Source: Chloroflexi bacterium RBG_16_48_8 (GTDB taxonomy: Bacteria; Chloroflexota; Anaerolineae; Anaerolineales; E44-bin32). From it: a stretch of 15,524 bases of DNA. The notes under the pieces are model-generated. The model searched no databases and was not told the origin of the DNA. It saw only the letters and a program-made list of their open reading frames with translations. A program made the position numbers and the translations under genes. This document shows positions 1-7,129 of this stretch, one piece after another (positions within the stretch are counted from its first letter, which is position 1; the number at the start of each line of letters is the position of its first letter). The stretch is from positions 6,806 through 22,329 of the forward strand of contig MGNI01000058.1 of NCBI GenBank assembly GCA_001795115.1, written 5' to 3'.

Positions 1-1
1 T

Positions 2-1012
2 CCCAAACTCGTTAGCCTCTCATGGCGCGGGAAAGACGATCCGAACTACACGGATGTCACCATCGAACTTAAAGCTGAAGGGGATGGGACCAAGGTAGAC
101 ATTCGACAATCGGGCTTCGGCCAGGGCGAAACATGGGACCAGATCCGAGAGGAATCTAAGAAAGGTTGGGAGATAGGGCTTGAGAACCTGGTTTCCATCT
201 TTGATACCGGGCTGGATCTTCGGATCGCCAGACGTCCCCTGCTGGGGATCTTTGTCAGTGATTTTAATGAACAAATCGCCAAGGAAATCGGCGTTCCCGT
301 CGCCAAAGGCGTGCGTATCGATAGCCCTGTGGAAGGACTGGGGGCCGAGCAGGCCGGTTTGCAATCCAGCGACGTCATTGTAGAGATGGATGGGAAAGCT
401 ATCACCGGATTCGCTGATTTTGGTGTCGTCATGGACGGCAAACAAGCAGGAGACGTCGTTCCTGTCGCCTTCTATCGAGGTCCAGAGAAGCATACGGTGG
501 AGATGGAACTCTCCGGGAGGAAATACGAGGATTACCCGCTCGATCCAGCCATCATGGCTCAGCGAATCAGGACAACAAACGCGGAAGTTATGAAAGACTT
601 ACGCCGGCTTTTAGAGGGGGTCACGATGGAAGTAGCCGACTTCTCTCCAAGCCCGGAGGAATGGTCAACGAAAGAGATCCTGGCCCACCTGATCGATTCC
701 GAAGGTTATACGCTGGATTACATCACCGAATTGATGGGTGACGGTGAGAGGGAGTATGCAGGAGGCGATGGCGACACTCGCCCACGATTACAGGCCTTGT
801 TAGAAGTGACGCCAACGATCCCGGAACTGTTAGATCGCCTTGAGAAAAGTCAGCAAGAAGTTATCTCCCTCCTGAACCGGGCTGAAAAGCTCAAGGCTCG
901 AAAGGGCGTCCTGTGGCGGTTGGCTCTTAATTTTCTGGAATACCCCAATATCCATGAACGCAATCACATGGAACAAATGAAAAGCGCCATCGCGGCAGCT
1001 CGAGGGGAGTAA
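2..1012 (+). CDS. SRPBCC (AHSA1-type) - PDZ - DinB fusion protein, 5' end outside window
   Basis: The frame is open from base 2 to the TAA at 1010-1012, so 336 residues are visible and the start lies upstream. Visible residues 1-72 match the C-terminal half of the AHSA1-like SRPBCC fold: a strand-rich stretch, then the family signature GWEIGLENL (56-63) leading into the last helix. Residues about 84-172 form a PDZ domain (V-RIDSPVEGLGAEQAGLQ, then DVIVEMDGKAI). Residues about 185-330 are a DinB/YfiT-type four-helix bundle with WSTKEILAHLID (His229) and NIHERNHMEQ (His318, His322), the usual metal-ligand positions. No catalytic activity can be assigned: AHSA1 and DinB domains often bind small hydrophobic ligands or act as thiol-dependent transferases, and PDZ binds peptide ends. 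The internal GTG at 311 lies inside the PDZ domain and is not the start. A cytosolic protein is likely, but the N-terminus is unseen. Domain calls are confident; function is unknown. Confidence 0.85.
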   Translation, partial: PKLVSLSWRGKDDPNYTDVTIELKAEGDGTKVDIRQSGFGQGETWDQIREESKKGWEIGLENLVSIFDTGLDLRIARRPLLGIFVSDFNEQIAKEIGVPVAKGVRIDSPVEGLGAEQAGLQSSDVIVEMDGKAITGFADFGVVMDGKQAGDVVPVAFYRGPEKHTVEMELSGRKYEDYPLDPAIMAQRIRTTNAEVMKDLRRLLEGVTMEVADFSPSPEEWSTKEILAHLIDSEGYTLDYITELMGDGEREYAGGDGDTRPRLQALLEVTPTIPELLDRLEKSQQEVISLLNRAEKLKARKGVLWRLALNFLEYPNIHERNHMEQMKSAIAAARGE

Positions 1013-1082
1013 GCTCCGTTTATTTAGAATTTGATTGACATAGCTTCAAGTGGCAAAGACTTGAATAAAAACCGCATTGGAC

Positions 1083-1112
1083 GGGAAGGCAACTGCGCTT
1101 CTTTGCCTTCCC
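1083..1112 (-). terminator. Hairpin between convergent genes, possible terminator of the STAND gene
   Basis: A perfect 10-bp inverted repeat, GGGAAGGCAA (1083-1092) and TTGCCTTCCC (1103-1112), has a 10-nt loop and starts two bases after the TGA of the minus-strand STAND gene. On the minus strand a GGTTTTTATT tract follows about ten bases after the stem, so the T-run is not directly adjacent. No T-run follows on the plus strand. Confidence 0.5.
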
Positions 1113-1113
1113 A

Positions 1114-3990
1114 TCATAACTTCTCTAACCATGCCTTCACTTCATCCGCCCTGCGATGCTTGATCTTTTGGAAGGCCCTTAGACTCTCCTCCCCCTTACG
1201 CCGTGCGTCATCCATATCACCCCGCGCGGCTGCTAGCCTCGCCAATCCATTCAGGGCTGCGGCAACGATCTCCGGCAGATGAATCTCCTCAGCAACCTTC
1301 AACGCCTTTTGAAATACCCTATTGGCTTCGTCCCACCTCTCCGCGACAAGATGCAACTCACCCCAGTTGTTAAAAACAGCAGCTGTAAAACGACGATGGC
1401 CCATTTCCTGTGCCAGAGAGAGCGCCTCCTGAAAATGCGCTTCGGATCTCTGGAGATCCCCTCGGTCCTTTAAGAGTACAGCAAGATTCGTCAACAGGAG
1501 ACAGATATTTTCACGATGGCCAATTTTGCGAGCCAGAGCCAATCCCTCTTCCAGATACACATAAGCCTGAGGATATTCTCGACGAGCGTTTGCCAGCGCC
1601 CCTAAATTCGCAAGCAGGTGAGACACCCTGGCCCGGTCGTTCACCTCCCTGGCCAGGGAAAGCCCTTCTTGAAAGTAATTTTCCGCCAGCTTATACTGCG
1701 CTTGATCGTTGGCCAATGCGCCCAGGTTCGTGAGGATAAAGCTCATGGTATCTTGTCGGCCTGCGCCACGGGCTAGCTCCAGGCTCTCCTGGAAGTACGC
1801 TTCTGCCTGACTGTATTCCCAACGCCGACCAGCCATTGCGCCCAAGTTCATTAACAGCCGGCTTACTGTCTCACGATCCCCCAACGCGCGTGCGGATCGT
1901 AGTGCCTCCCGGAAATGATTCTCTGCCTCCACAACTTTCCCCAGGCTGTTTAGAAGCACACCCAAATTGGTCAGCAGGGCACCCTCTAAGGTTGTACCTC
2001 GAATGCTTCTCGCCAAACTCAAGCCCTGGCGGTACCAACCTTCTGCCTCCTGATACCTGCCGCGGCTGAAAGCCACAACACCTAAACCTTTGAAAATCTC
2101 GCCCAGTTTGCTTTCATCCCCCAGCCTCTGGCTTAAATCCATCCCCTCTTGATAATGCTTTTCTGCCTGCTCATAATTCCCACAGTGATGGGAGACGTTT
2201 CCTAAATGAATTAATGTGGTAAGTAAGCCAACTTCATCTTTTAATTCCCGGGCTGCCTGAGCCGCCTTTTCTAGGTGCCCTTCCACCAGTTCAAACAGCC
2301 CCTTGCTCTCTACAAAAGAAAAGAGATTGTTTGCACAACTCACCAACTCGACCTTCATTCCAAGACTTTCTGCATTACTCAGCGCAGTAACGATATTTCT
2401 GGCATCGGGATCAAGAACATCGAAGTCCAACCGATGCTCCTCCACTTGATGAACATAAAACACCACAAACCTTTTTCCTGGATTCTCATCATCATGCTCC
2501 ATGCGAGCATATTCAGCGATCGTTTGGTGAAGGGTAAGACGATTGGGCAGACGTGATTCTAAGAGGCCACAATCCACCAAATGATCCAATGTTTCAACCG
2601 GGACCTGAGACACATAAAGTGCCGCTGATTCACTAAAAGTATTGGGTTTCGGCGGGAAAACCGAAAGAGCTCGCAGTGCTCTTCGGGAATCTCCGTCGAG
2701 GGATTCATCACTGATGGCAATGACGGTATGCAGTGAAAGCGGTGTCATGGCCGGGAGACTGGGTTGTTGATCCAGGGGTGAGAGAGTCTGCGTCAGTTGC
2801 ATCCTTGCCTCTTTATCCTCCAGTCGATCCATTGCTCGCCGGAGGCGCTGTACCTGTCCAACATGGGTTTCTTTCTGTAAATATTTACCCATCAGCACAA
2901 GTGCCAGCGGTAATCCGCCCACTTCTTCCACCAGCTTCCTTGCCTCCTCCGGCGCTCCATCAACAACCTCTGGAGTAAATCGAGAAAGAAGCCTCAATCC
3001 ATCCCTCACATCCAATTCCTGGACTGCCCTTGCCCCCTCCCCGGCGAAATCGATCGCGATCTTAGGAAGCCTTGTGGTCATGAGGTATGCACAATTTGGA
3101 CCGCCGATTTTAAACGCCATTCCTTCAGAGGCTTCCCAAACATCGTCTATCACCAACAACATGCGCCCCATCCCAATGGCGGAATGGATGGCCCTGGCGC
3201 GCTCCTCCAGCAGGAGCCATTTGGCGATCTCGTCCATAGGTAACCCAAGGGCAGCGCCCCAGAAGCTTAGAAGCGCCATGATATCCGGATGGCGACCTAA
3301 TCCCACCCATAAAACACCGTCTTCAAAATGATCTATCATCTGCGGATCATTCGCCAGCTCGATGGCCAAGGTTGTTTTTCCAACCCCGGGTAATCCATAA
3401 ATGGCTGCAACGTTCAAACCATCTGCTTTTGTAAATTGTTCTTTGAGTTCCTGTAAAAGACTTTCTCGCCCCACGAGGGTGTAGTGGGGTCGTGGTGGCG
3501 CTAAAAAAGGTGCCCTCATCCCCCTCGCTCTTTCTCGTCCTGCTTTCTCCGTAGCGACTCCCTCGCTGGTTTGAATGAACTCCCTTTGACGCAAGATGTC
3601 GATGAGCCTCTCAAAGGCCTGGGCTTGCTCATGATTATAGGTGCTGCGGGCAATCCCCAGCTGCTCGCAAATGTAATCCGGGCTTCTTCCCTGGAGGTAT
3701 TGTTCGCTCAAAATAAGAAAAGGTCTCCAGCGCTTGTTCAAATATTCTGGCTCCCCCTCATCAGGCCCAAGTTCATTGATGGCATCTTGAAGGGTTTCAC
3801 GAAGCGCAATTCCATATCCCATGGGGGTTTCCCCATAACCGGCTTTTTGCCGTCTGAACTCCACGATTTGCAGGCGCGCTAAAGGATGCTCACCCAATTG
3901 CTGTGAGTGATCCCAGTTCTTCAATCCACTACGGAGGCTTTTACGGTTAAGCAAACCCCCCTGTACTTCTAATTCATCCAAAATCGGCAC
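1114..3990 (-). CDS. STAND ATPase: N-terminal HTH-like region, NB-ARC, tandem TPRs
   Basis: This is a 958-residue signal-transduction NTPase of the STAND class, which typically stays ADP-bound until a ligand is sensed and then switches or oligomerises. Residues 1-170 are a helical region seen on Chloroflexota NB-ARC proteins (GEHPLA near 33, HTH-like ICEQLGIARSTYN at 107-119). The NB-ARC part has P-loop GLPGVGKTTLA (199-209), Walker B LLVIDDVW (278-285), sensor-like MTTR (304-307), GLPLAL (359-364) and a degenerate MHD-like LHQTIAEYAR (487-496). From about 585 to the end run roughly nine 40-residue TPRs with the pattern NLG-A---G-Y-QAE--FQE-L-LAR, probably the sensor. There is no signal peptide or membrane segment, so it should be cytosolic. 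The annotated start is GTG at 3988-3990; an in-frame TAA lies just upstream at 4021-4023 and no in-frame ATG is available in between. It is divergent from the rseP-like gene. The output, regulatory or defensive, cannot be told from sequence. Confidence 0.9.
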   Translation of the reverse strand: MPILDELEVQGGLLNRKSLRSGLKNWDHSQQLGEHPLARLQIVEFRRQKAGYGETPMGYGIALRETLQDAINELGPDEGEPEYLNKRWRPFLILSEQYLQGRSPDYICEQLGIARSTYNHEQAQAFERLIDILRQREFIQTSEGVATEKAGRERARGMRAPFLAPPRPHYTLVGRESLLQELKEQFTKADGLNVAAIYGLPGVGKTTLAIELANDPQMIDHFEDGVLWVGLGRHPDIMALLSFWGAALGLPMDEIAKWLLLEERARAIHSAIGMGRMLLVIDDVWEASEGMAFKIGGPNCAYLMTTRLPKIAIDFAGEGARAVQELDVRDGLRLLSRFTPEVVDGAPEEARKLVEEVGGLPLALVLMGKYLQKETHVGQVQRLRRAMDRLEDKEARMQLTQTLSPLDQQPSLPAMTPLSLHTVIAISDESLDGDSRRALRALSVFPPKPNTFSESAALYVSQVPVETLDHLVDCGLLESRLPNRLTLHQTIAEYARMEHDDENPGKRFVVFYVHQVEEHRLDFDVLDPDARNIVTALSNAESLGMKVELVSCANNLFSFVESKGLFELVEGHLEKAAQAARELKDEVGLLTTLIHLGNVSHHCGNYEQAEKHYQEGMDLSQRLGDESKLGEIFKGLGVVAFSRGRYQEAEGWYRQGLSLARSIRGTTLEGALLTNLGVLLNSLGKVVEAENHFREALRSARALGDRETVSRLLMNLGAMAGRRWEYSQAEAYFQESLELARGAGRQDTMSFILTNLGALANDQAQYKLAENYFQEGLSLAREVNDRARVSHLLANLGALANARREYPQAYVYLEEGLALARKIGHRENICLLLTNLAVLLKDRGDLQRSEAHFQEALSLAQEMGHRRFTAAVFNNWGELHLVAERWDEANRVFQKALKVAEEIHLPEIVAAALNGLARLAAARGDMDDARRKGEESLRAFQKIKHRRADEVKAWLEKL

Positions 3991-4001
3991 TTTCTCGGCA
4001 T
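3969..4001 (-). other. Possible 10-residue leader ORF overlapping the STAND start
   Basis: An ATG at 3999-4001 has the best ribosome binding site of the area, AGGGA (4007-4011) with a 5-nt spacer. Its frame encodes MPRKCRFWMN and stops at TAG 3969-3971. It overlaps the GTG start of the STAND gene in a different frame. It may be a coupling leader, or the true start of the STAND protein displaced by a one-base error or mutation between 3990 and 4001. Confidence 0.3.
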
Positions 4002-4006
4002 TTTTG

Positions 4007-4011
4007 TCCCT
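4007..4011 (-). promoter_or_regulatory. Ribosome binding site AGGGA ahead of the STAND gene
   Basis: AGGGA is spaced 5 nt from the out-of-frame ATG at 4001 but 16 nt from the in-frame GTG at 3990. It therefore fits the ATG better than the start that opens the long frame. Only a weak GAGA stands close to the GTG. Confidence 0.45.
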
Positions 4012-4091
4012 GATATTGCTTTAGGCTTGAGTCGAAGCAATCTGAAGGACATTAAACAACAGGCGCGCTATTGCGGCAACAAACAGTGTAC

Positions 4092-4097
4092 AAGGAG
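4092..4097 (+). promoter_or_regulatory. Ribosome binding site of the rseP-like gene
   Basis: AAGGAG with an 8-nt spacer to the ATG at 4106 fixes the start of the protease gene. This start leaves a short N-terminal membrane helix ahead of HELGH, as expected for the family. Confidence 0.8.
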
Positions 4098-4105
4098 AAG
4101 GGTTC

Positions 4106-5155
4106 ATGTTAGCCAGTGGGTTAAGCCATCTAATCATCTTTATCGCCATCATGGGGGGCCTGATCCTGGCTCACGAATTGGGTCATCTCCTGCTGGCAGT
4201 GCTTTGTGGCGTGCCAGTCAAAGAATTCGGTTTGGGGCTACCCCCTCGCTTGTTCAGGATCGCCACTTTAAAAGGCACCGTGATCTCCCTTAACTGGATC
4301 CCTCTTGGGGGCTTCGTCCTTCTGGAAGGCGAGCTGGATCCCTCCAAACCGAGAGGGCTGGCTTCCAAGCCTCCCCTCTCCCGTCTGGCGATCCTTTTCG
4401 CTGGGTCGCTTACCAACCTCCTCATAGGCTATCTTCTCCTGGTCTTGGCCTTCACAGCAGGCTGGCCGGATCACATACGGATCCTTGAGATCAACACCCC
4501 TTCCCCAGCCCATAATGCTGGGTTGCAGCCCAACGACGTAGTGCTGCAAGTCAACGGAAGCGCGATTACCAGCAATGCCCAACTGCGGGATGAAATCTCT
4601 GCACACACAGGCCAGCCTGTTAACTTGGGAATACAACGAGAAAATGAGAATCTTTCCATCACCCTCACACCCAGGACAAAATGGCCCGATGGACAGGGAC
4701 CGGCGGGGTTTACCACATCCATGGAGATCGTCCGCTATCCATTGGAGGAGGCTTTCAAGCGCGCAGGCGCACGGTGGGTTCTCAATCTGCATGAACTTGT
4801 CACACTTCCCACTCGTATCCTGCAAGATCAAATCCAACCCGAACAGGTGCGTCTTGTCAGCCCAATTGGACTTAAGCAACTCAGCGACCAGGTCGTCGAG
4901 AACGCTGAGTCATGGAAGGAATGGTTCCCAATCCTGAACTTCGCTGCAGCTATCAGCATCGCCTTGGGACTAACCAATATCCTTCCTCTACCGGCCCTCG
5001 ACGGTGGTCGGATTGCGTTTGTCCTGCTGGAGGTTCTTCGGGGTAAGGGTCTCGATGTCAAGGTTGAAAAGCTGGTCCATGGGGTTGGCCTGGTGGCATT
5101 CCTTGGATTGATGTTGGTGCTCATCATTCAAGACATCCTGAAACCACCCTTTTAG
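4106..5155 (+). CDS. rseP: RseP/S2P-type intramembrane zinc metalloprotease with one PDZ domain
   Basis: This is a 349-residue M50 site-2 protease, which cuts membrane-embedded substrates such as anti-sigma factors or leftover signal peptides. The zinc-binding HELGH is at residues 23-27 in the first membrane helix, and the third ligand motif LDGGRI is at 298-303, preceded by NILPLPA. Membrane segments lie near 5-27, 92-117, 276-297 and 326-344. One PDZ domain fills about 122-190 (PAHNAGLQPNDVVLQVNG). VSPIGL (251-256) precedes the second catalytic helix, as in RseP and RasP. The length matches single-PDZ family members. The ATG start is supported by AAGGAG. It lies 115 bp from the divergent STAND gene and 40 bp ahead of the Flp pilin. 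The usual partners of rseP (dxr, uppS, cdsA, bamA) are absent, so its substrate is unknown. All catalytic residues are present. Confidence 0.93.
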   Translation: MLASGLSHLIIFIAIMGGLILAHELGHLLLAVLCGVPVKEFGLGLPPRLFRIATLKGTVISLNWIPLGGFVLLEGELDPSKPRGLASKPPLSRLAILFAGSLTNLLIGYLLLVLAFTAGWPDHIRILEINTPSPAHNAGLQPNDVVLQVNGSAITSNAQLRDEISAHTGQPVNLGIQRENENLSITLTPRTKWPDGQGPAGFTTSMEIVRYPLEEAFKRAGARWVLNLHELVTLPTRILQDQIQPEQVRLVSPIGLKQLSDQVVENAESWKEWFPILNFAAAISIALGLTNILPLPALDGGRIAFVLLEVLRGKGLDVKVEKLVHGVGLVAFLGLMLVLIIQDILKPPF

Positions 5156-5180
5156 AGTGGTAATAACATCCAAGAGGAGA

Positions 5181-5187
5181 AAGGAGG
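5181..5187 (+). promoter_or_regulatory. Full-consensus ribosome binding site of the Flp pilin gene
   Basis: AAGGAGG with an 8-nt spacer points to ATG 5196 as the start. It rules out the upstream in-frame GTG at 5157, which lies next to the rseP stop and would add 13 charged residues before the signal. Such a strong site suits a highly made structural protein. Confidence 0.85.
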
Positions 5188-5195
5188 CGAATCAG

Positions 5196-5354
5196 ATGCT
5201 ACATCTTGGTACTGAAAGAGGACAGGGGCTTGTGGAATATGCTTTGATTTTGGTCCTGGTGGCTGTAGTCGTTATTGCGATTTTAGCTCTTCTGGGCCCC
5301 GCCATTGGAAACGTATTTTCCCAAATCGTCGACGGCATCAACAACGTCCCATAA
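5196..5354 (+). CDS. flp: Flp/Fap family type IVb pilin
   Basis: This is a 52-residue prepilin of the Flp class, the subunit of thin Tad-type adhesive pili. The N-terminus MLHLGTERG is the short basic leader; a class III signal peptidase would cut after Gly9, leaving QGLVEYALIL with the conserved Glu at +5 that helps subunit packing. Residues about 15-37 form the single hydrophobic helix, followed by a short polar tail ending in DGINNVP. The length is normal for Flp (50-65). It stands 40 bp after the rseP-like gene and may share its transcript, though its strong ribosome binding site allows far higher output. No Tad assembly genes or prepilin peptidase lie in the window, so the secretion machine must be elsewhere. 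Confidence 0.9.
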   Translation: MLHLGTERGQGLVEYALILVLVAVVVIAILALLGPAIGNVFSQIVDGINNVP

Positions 5355-5358
5355 ACTC

Positions 5359-5428
5359 AAACGAAATCCGCTTGTCCACGAAGCAGCCTTCGAGGGAAGA
5401 GAAACCTTCTGGAAAGCGGATTTCGTTT
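5359..5428 (+). ncRNA. Three-way-junction RNA element in the flp 3' region
   Basis: Arms AAACGAAATCCGCTT (5359-5373) and its exact complement (5414-5428) form a 15-bp stem. After one bulged G (5374) the stem continues with TCCA/TGGA (5375-5378, 5410-5413). Inside sit two hairpins: CGAAG-CAGC-CTTCG (5379-5392) and GAAG/CTTC with a 6-nt loop (5396-5409). Every arm is Watson-Crick paired and only three bases link the two hairpins. It begins four bases after the pilin stop and ends in TTTCGTTTAT, so it may act as a terminator or a stabilising 3' end; a separate small RNA is also possible. Because the arms are palindromic, the minus strand folds similarly. Confidence 0.5.
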
Positions 5429-5768
5429 ATCCCAATCATGCCTTTCATCATCTCACAAACATCCCGCATTCTCTTCTTCCGATAAGAAGAAGGGGGCTTT
5501 GCCACTCTCGTCTCCGCACGGGAATGAAACCCCATGAGACGATCCTTTCACCGGCTTTCTTCCGCTATCCATGTATAATCTCCAAAGAAATGATGATTAA
5601 TCGAATTTGCTTCTGACCCTTCACAACCGCTAAAATATTCATATTCCGCTGCCAAGATGGCTCAAATTCCATTTGTCAACCCATTGGAAATCAGCATCTC
5701 TTAGGCGAGCGATCTGTGGCAATTGAACTGCAATACCACACACCACTTCTATACCGGGTGTCTTTAAA
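5429..5768. other. Gene-free stretch with two further hairpins
   Basis: No credible gene is seen between the flp element and the aminotransferase relic. Two inverted repeats are visible: TCTTCTT/AAGAAGA (5472-5478, 5484-5490) with a 5-nt loop, and CGTCTC/GAGACG (5509-5514, 5536-5541) enclosing a nested GGG/CCC. No clear promoter for the downstream gene could be identified. Confidence 0.4.
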
Positions 5769-6988
5769 ATGACAGGATATACAGATCTGAATACCCCTGA
5801 GCGTCTCTTTTTAGGACCAGGACCCAGCATGGTTCATCCGCGCGTCCTGAGTGTCATGAGCCCTCCCCTCGCCGGGCATCTGGATCCGACCTTCGTCGAA
5901 CTCATGAATGAGGTCCAGGATATGCTGCGCGAAGTCTTTGAGACCAAGAACCGCCTCACTATTCCCATACCCGGCACGGGCAGCGCTGGCATGGAAGCCA
6001 TGCTCTGCAACCTGATTGAGCCGGGTGACCCTTTCCTCGTCTGTGTCAATGGTTACTTCAGCATGCGCATGGTCGACATGGCCGGTCGCTACGGCGCCGA
6101 AGTGCACCAGATCGATCTGCCCGTGGGGAGAGGTATTCACTCCTGAGGAAATTGACGCTGCTCTTAAAAAACATCCTGCCAAGCTGGTGGGAATCGTGCA
6201 CGCCGAGACCTCCACTGGGGCTATGCAGCCCATGGAGGCATTGGCGGAAGTCGTCCATCGACACGGTGCATTGCTGCTCATGGATTGTGTCACTTCCTTG
6301 GGTGGGACACCCGTCAAAGTTGACGACTGGGATGTAGACGCAGCTTACAGCGGCAGCCAGAAAGCTCTTTCCTGCCCGCCCGGACTTGCGCCACTGACCT
6401 TTGGCGATCGTGCCATGGAAAAGCTTCACAACCGTAAAACCAAAGTCGCAAATTGGTACCTGGATTTGAGTCTTCTTGAGAAGTATTGGGGAAGCGAACG
6501 AACCTACCATCACACGGCTCCCATCTCAATGAACTTTGCCTTGCGAGAAGCGCTGCGCATTGTCCTCGAGGAAGGCTTGGAACCGCGCTTCGCCCGTCAT
6601 AGAGAAAACGCACAGATGCTGTGGGATGGAAATGCATGTGGAGGAAGCCTATCGCCTGCCTACTCTCAGCACGCCTCGCGTCCCTACAGGTGTGGACAAC
6701 GCCCAACTCAGGGCGCGCCTGTTGAACAAATTTGATATCGAAATCAGCGGCGGGTTGGGTGAGTTGAAGAGAAAAGTCTTGCGCATCGGATTGATGGGCT
6801 ACTCCTCCACCAAGAGGAACGTGGTTACCCTATTGGGCGCTTTACGAGAGGTCTTATCAACCACCACCCTGCGATGGCTGAGCCATAATTATAGAACTGT
6901 CATCCGCACCATCCATAGCTGGGTGATCGCCTTGGAACCGCAAGCGTTTCTCAATTCAACCCTGCGGCGGGCTCCAAGCCCAAATTAG
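5769..6988 (+). pseudogene. Class V aminotransferase (alanine-glyoxylate / serine-pyruvate type), frame broken twice
   Basis: Three successive frames together give one PLP-dependent aminotransferase of fold type I, which would move an amino group from alanine or serine to glyoxylate or pyruvate. Frame 1 (5769-6146) has the N-terminus LFLGPGPSMVHP and the cofactor loop PGTGSAGMEAML. Frame 2 continues at WGEVFTPEEID with HAETSTGA, the PLP-pyridine Asp in MDCVTSLGG (codon 6283-6285) and the Schiff-base Lys in SGSQKALSCPPG (codon 6361-6363). Frame 3 resumes at MEMHVEEAYRLPTLSTPRVP and holds IEISGGLGELKRKVLRIGLMGYSS. The first break is one extra base near 6123 (DLP-WGEVF). The second, near 6624, also lacks about five residues between WDG and MEMHVE. 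Family likeness ends near 6860; the last 40 codons are atypical. The breaks may be real or assembly errors; the missing residues favour a real deletion. Confidence 0.85.
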
Positions 6989-7016
6989 GTCAGATAAAGG
7001 AAACCCGCCGCAGGGT
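6959..7016 (+). repeat. 13-bp inverted repeat around the end of the aminotransferase relic
   Basis: ACCCTGCGGCGGG (6959-6971) and its exact complement (7004-7016) enclose 32 nt. A competing small hairpin GGGC-TCCAA-GCCC (6969-6981) shares the left arm, so the two folds exclude each other. No T-run follows the large stem directly. Confidence 0.5.
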
Positions 7017-7030
7017 ATAAAATATGCGAG

Positions 7031-7062
7031 GCAGGTGGGGCTTAAATACCCGACCTGCTTTT
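7031..7062 (+). terminator. Rho-independent terminator between convergent genes
   Basis: GCAGGTGGGG (7031-7040) pairs with CCCGACCTGC (7049-7058) with a single G-G mismatch, an 8-nt AT-rich loop and a TTTT tail (7059-7062). It sits downstream of the aminotransferase relic and before the 3' end of the minus-strand response regulator. Confidence 0.65.
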
Positions 7063-7129
7063 AACTTCGAGGGAAAGCCATTCACAAAAGTGCCCCCTCT
7101 CGCCTGTCGCGATACGATTCCGCCCCCGG

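Noticed and set aside
1500..2250. Direct DNA repeats or a CRISPR-like array
   Set aside because: The periodicity is 120 bp and comes from the 40-residue TPR units of the STAND protein; there are no short identical repeats with unique spacers.
4268..4879. 203-codon minus-strand frame inside the rseP-like gene
   Set aside because: The plus strand encodes an intact protease with all motifs; the opposite frame has no recognisable content.
6115..6650. Programmed ribosomal frameshifting in the aminotransferase
   Set aside because: There are two unrelated breaks, no slippery heptamer or following structure was seen, and the second break also lacks several residues.
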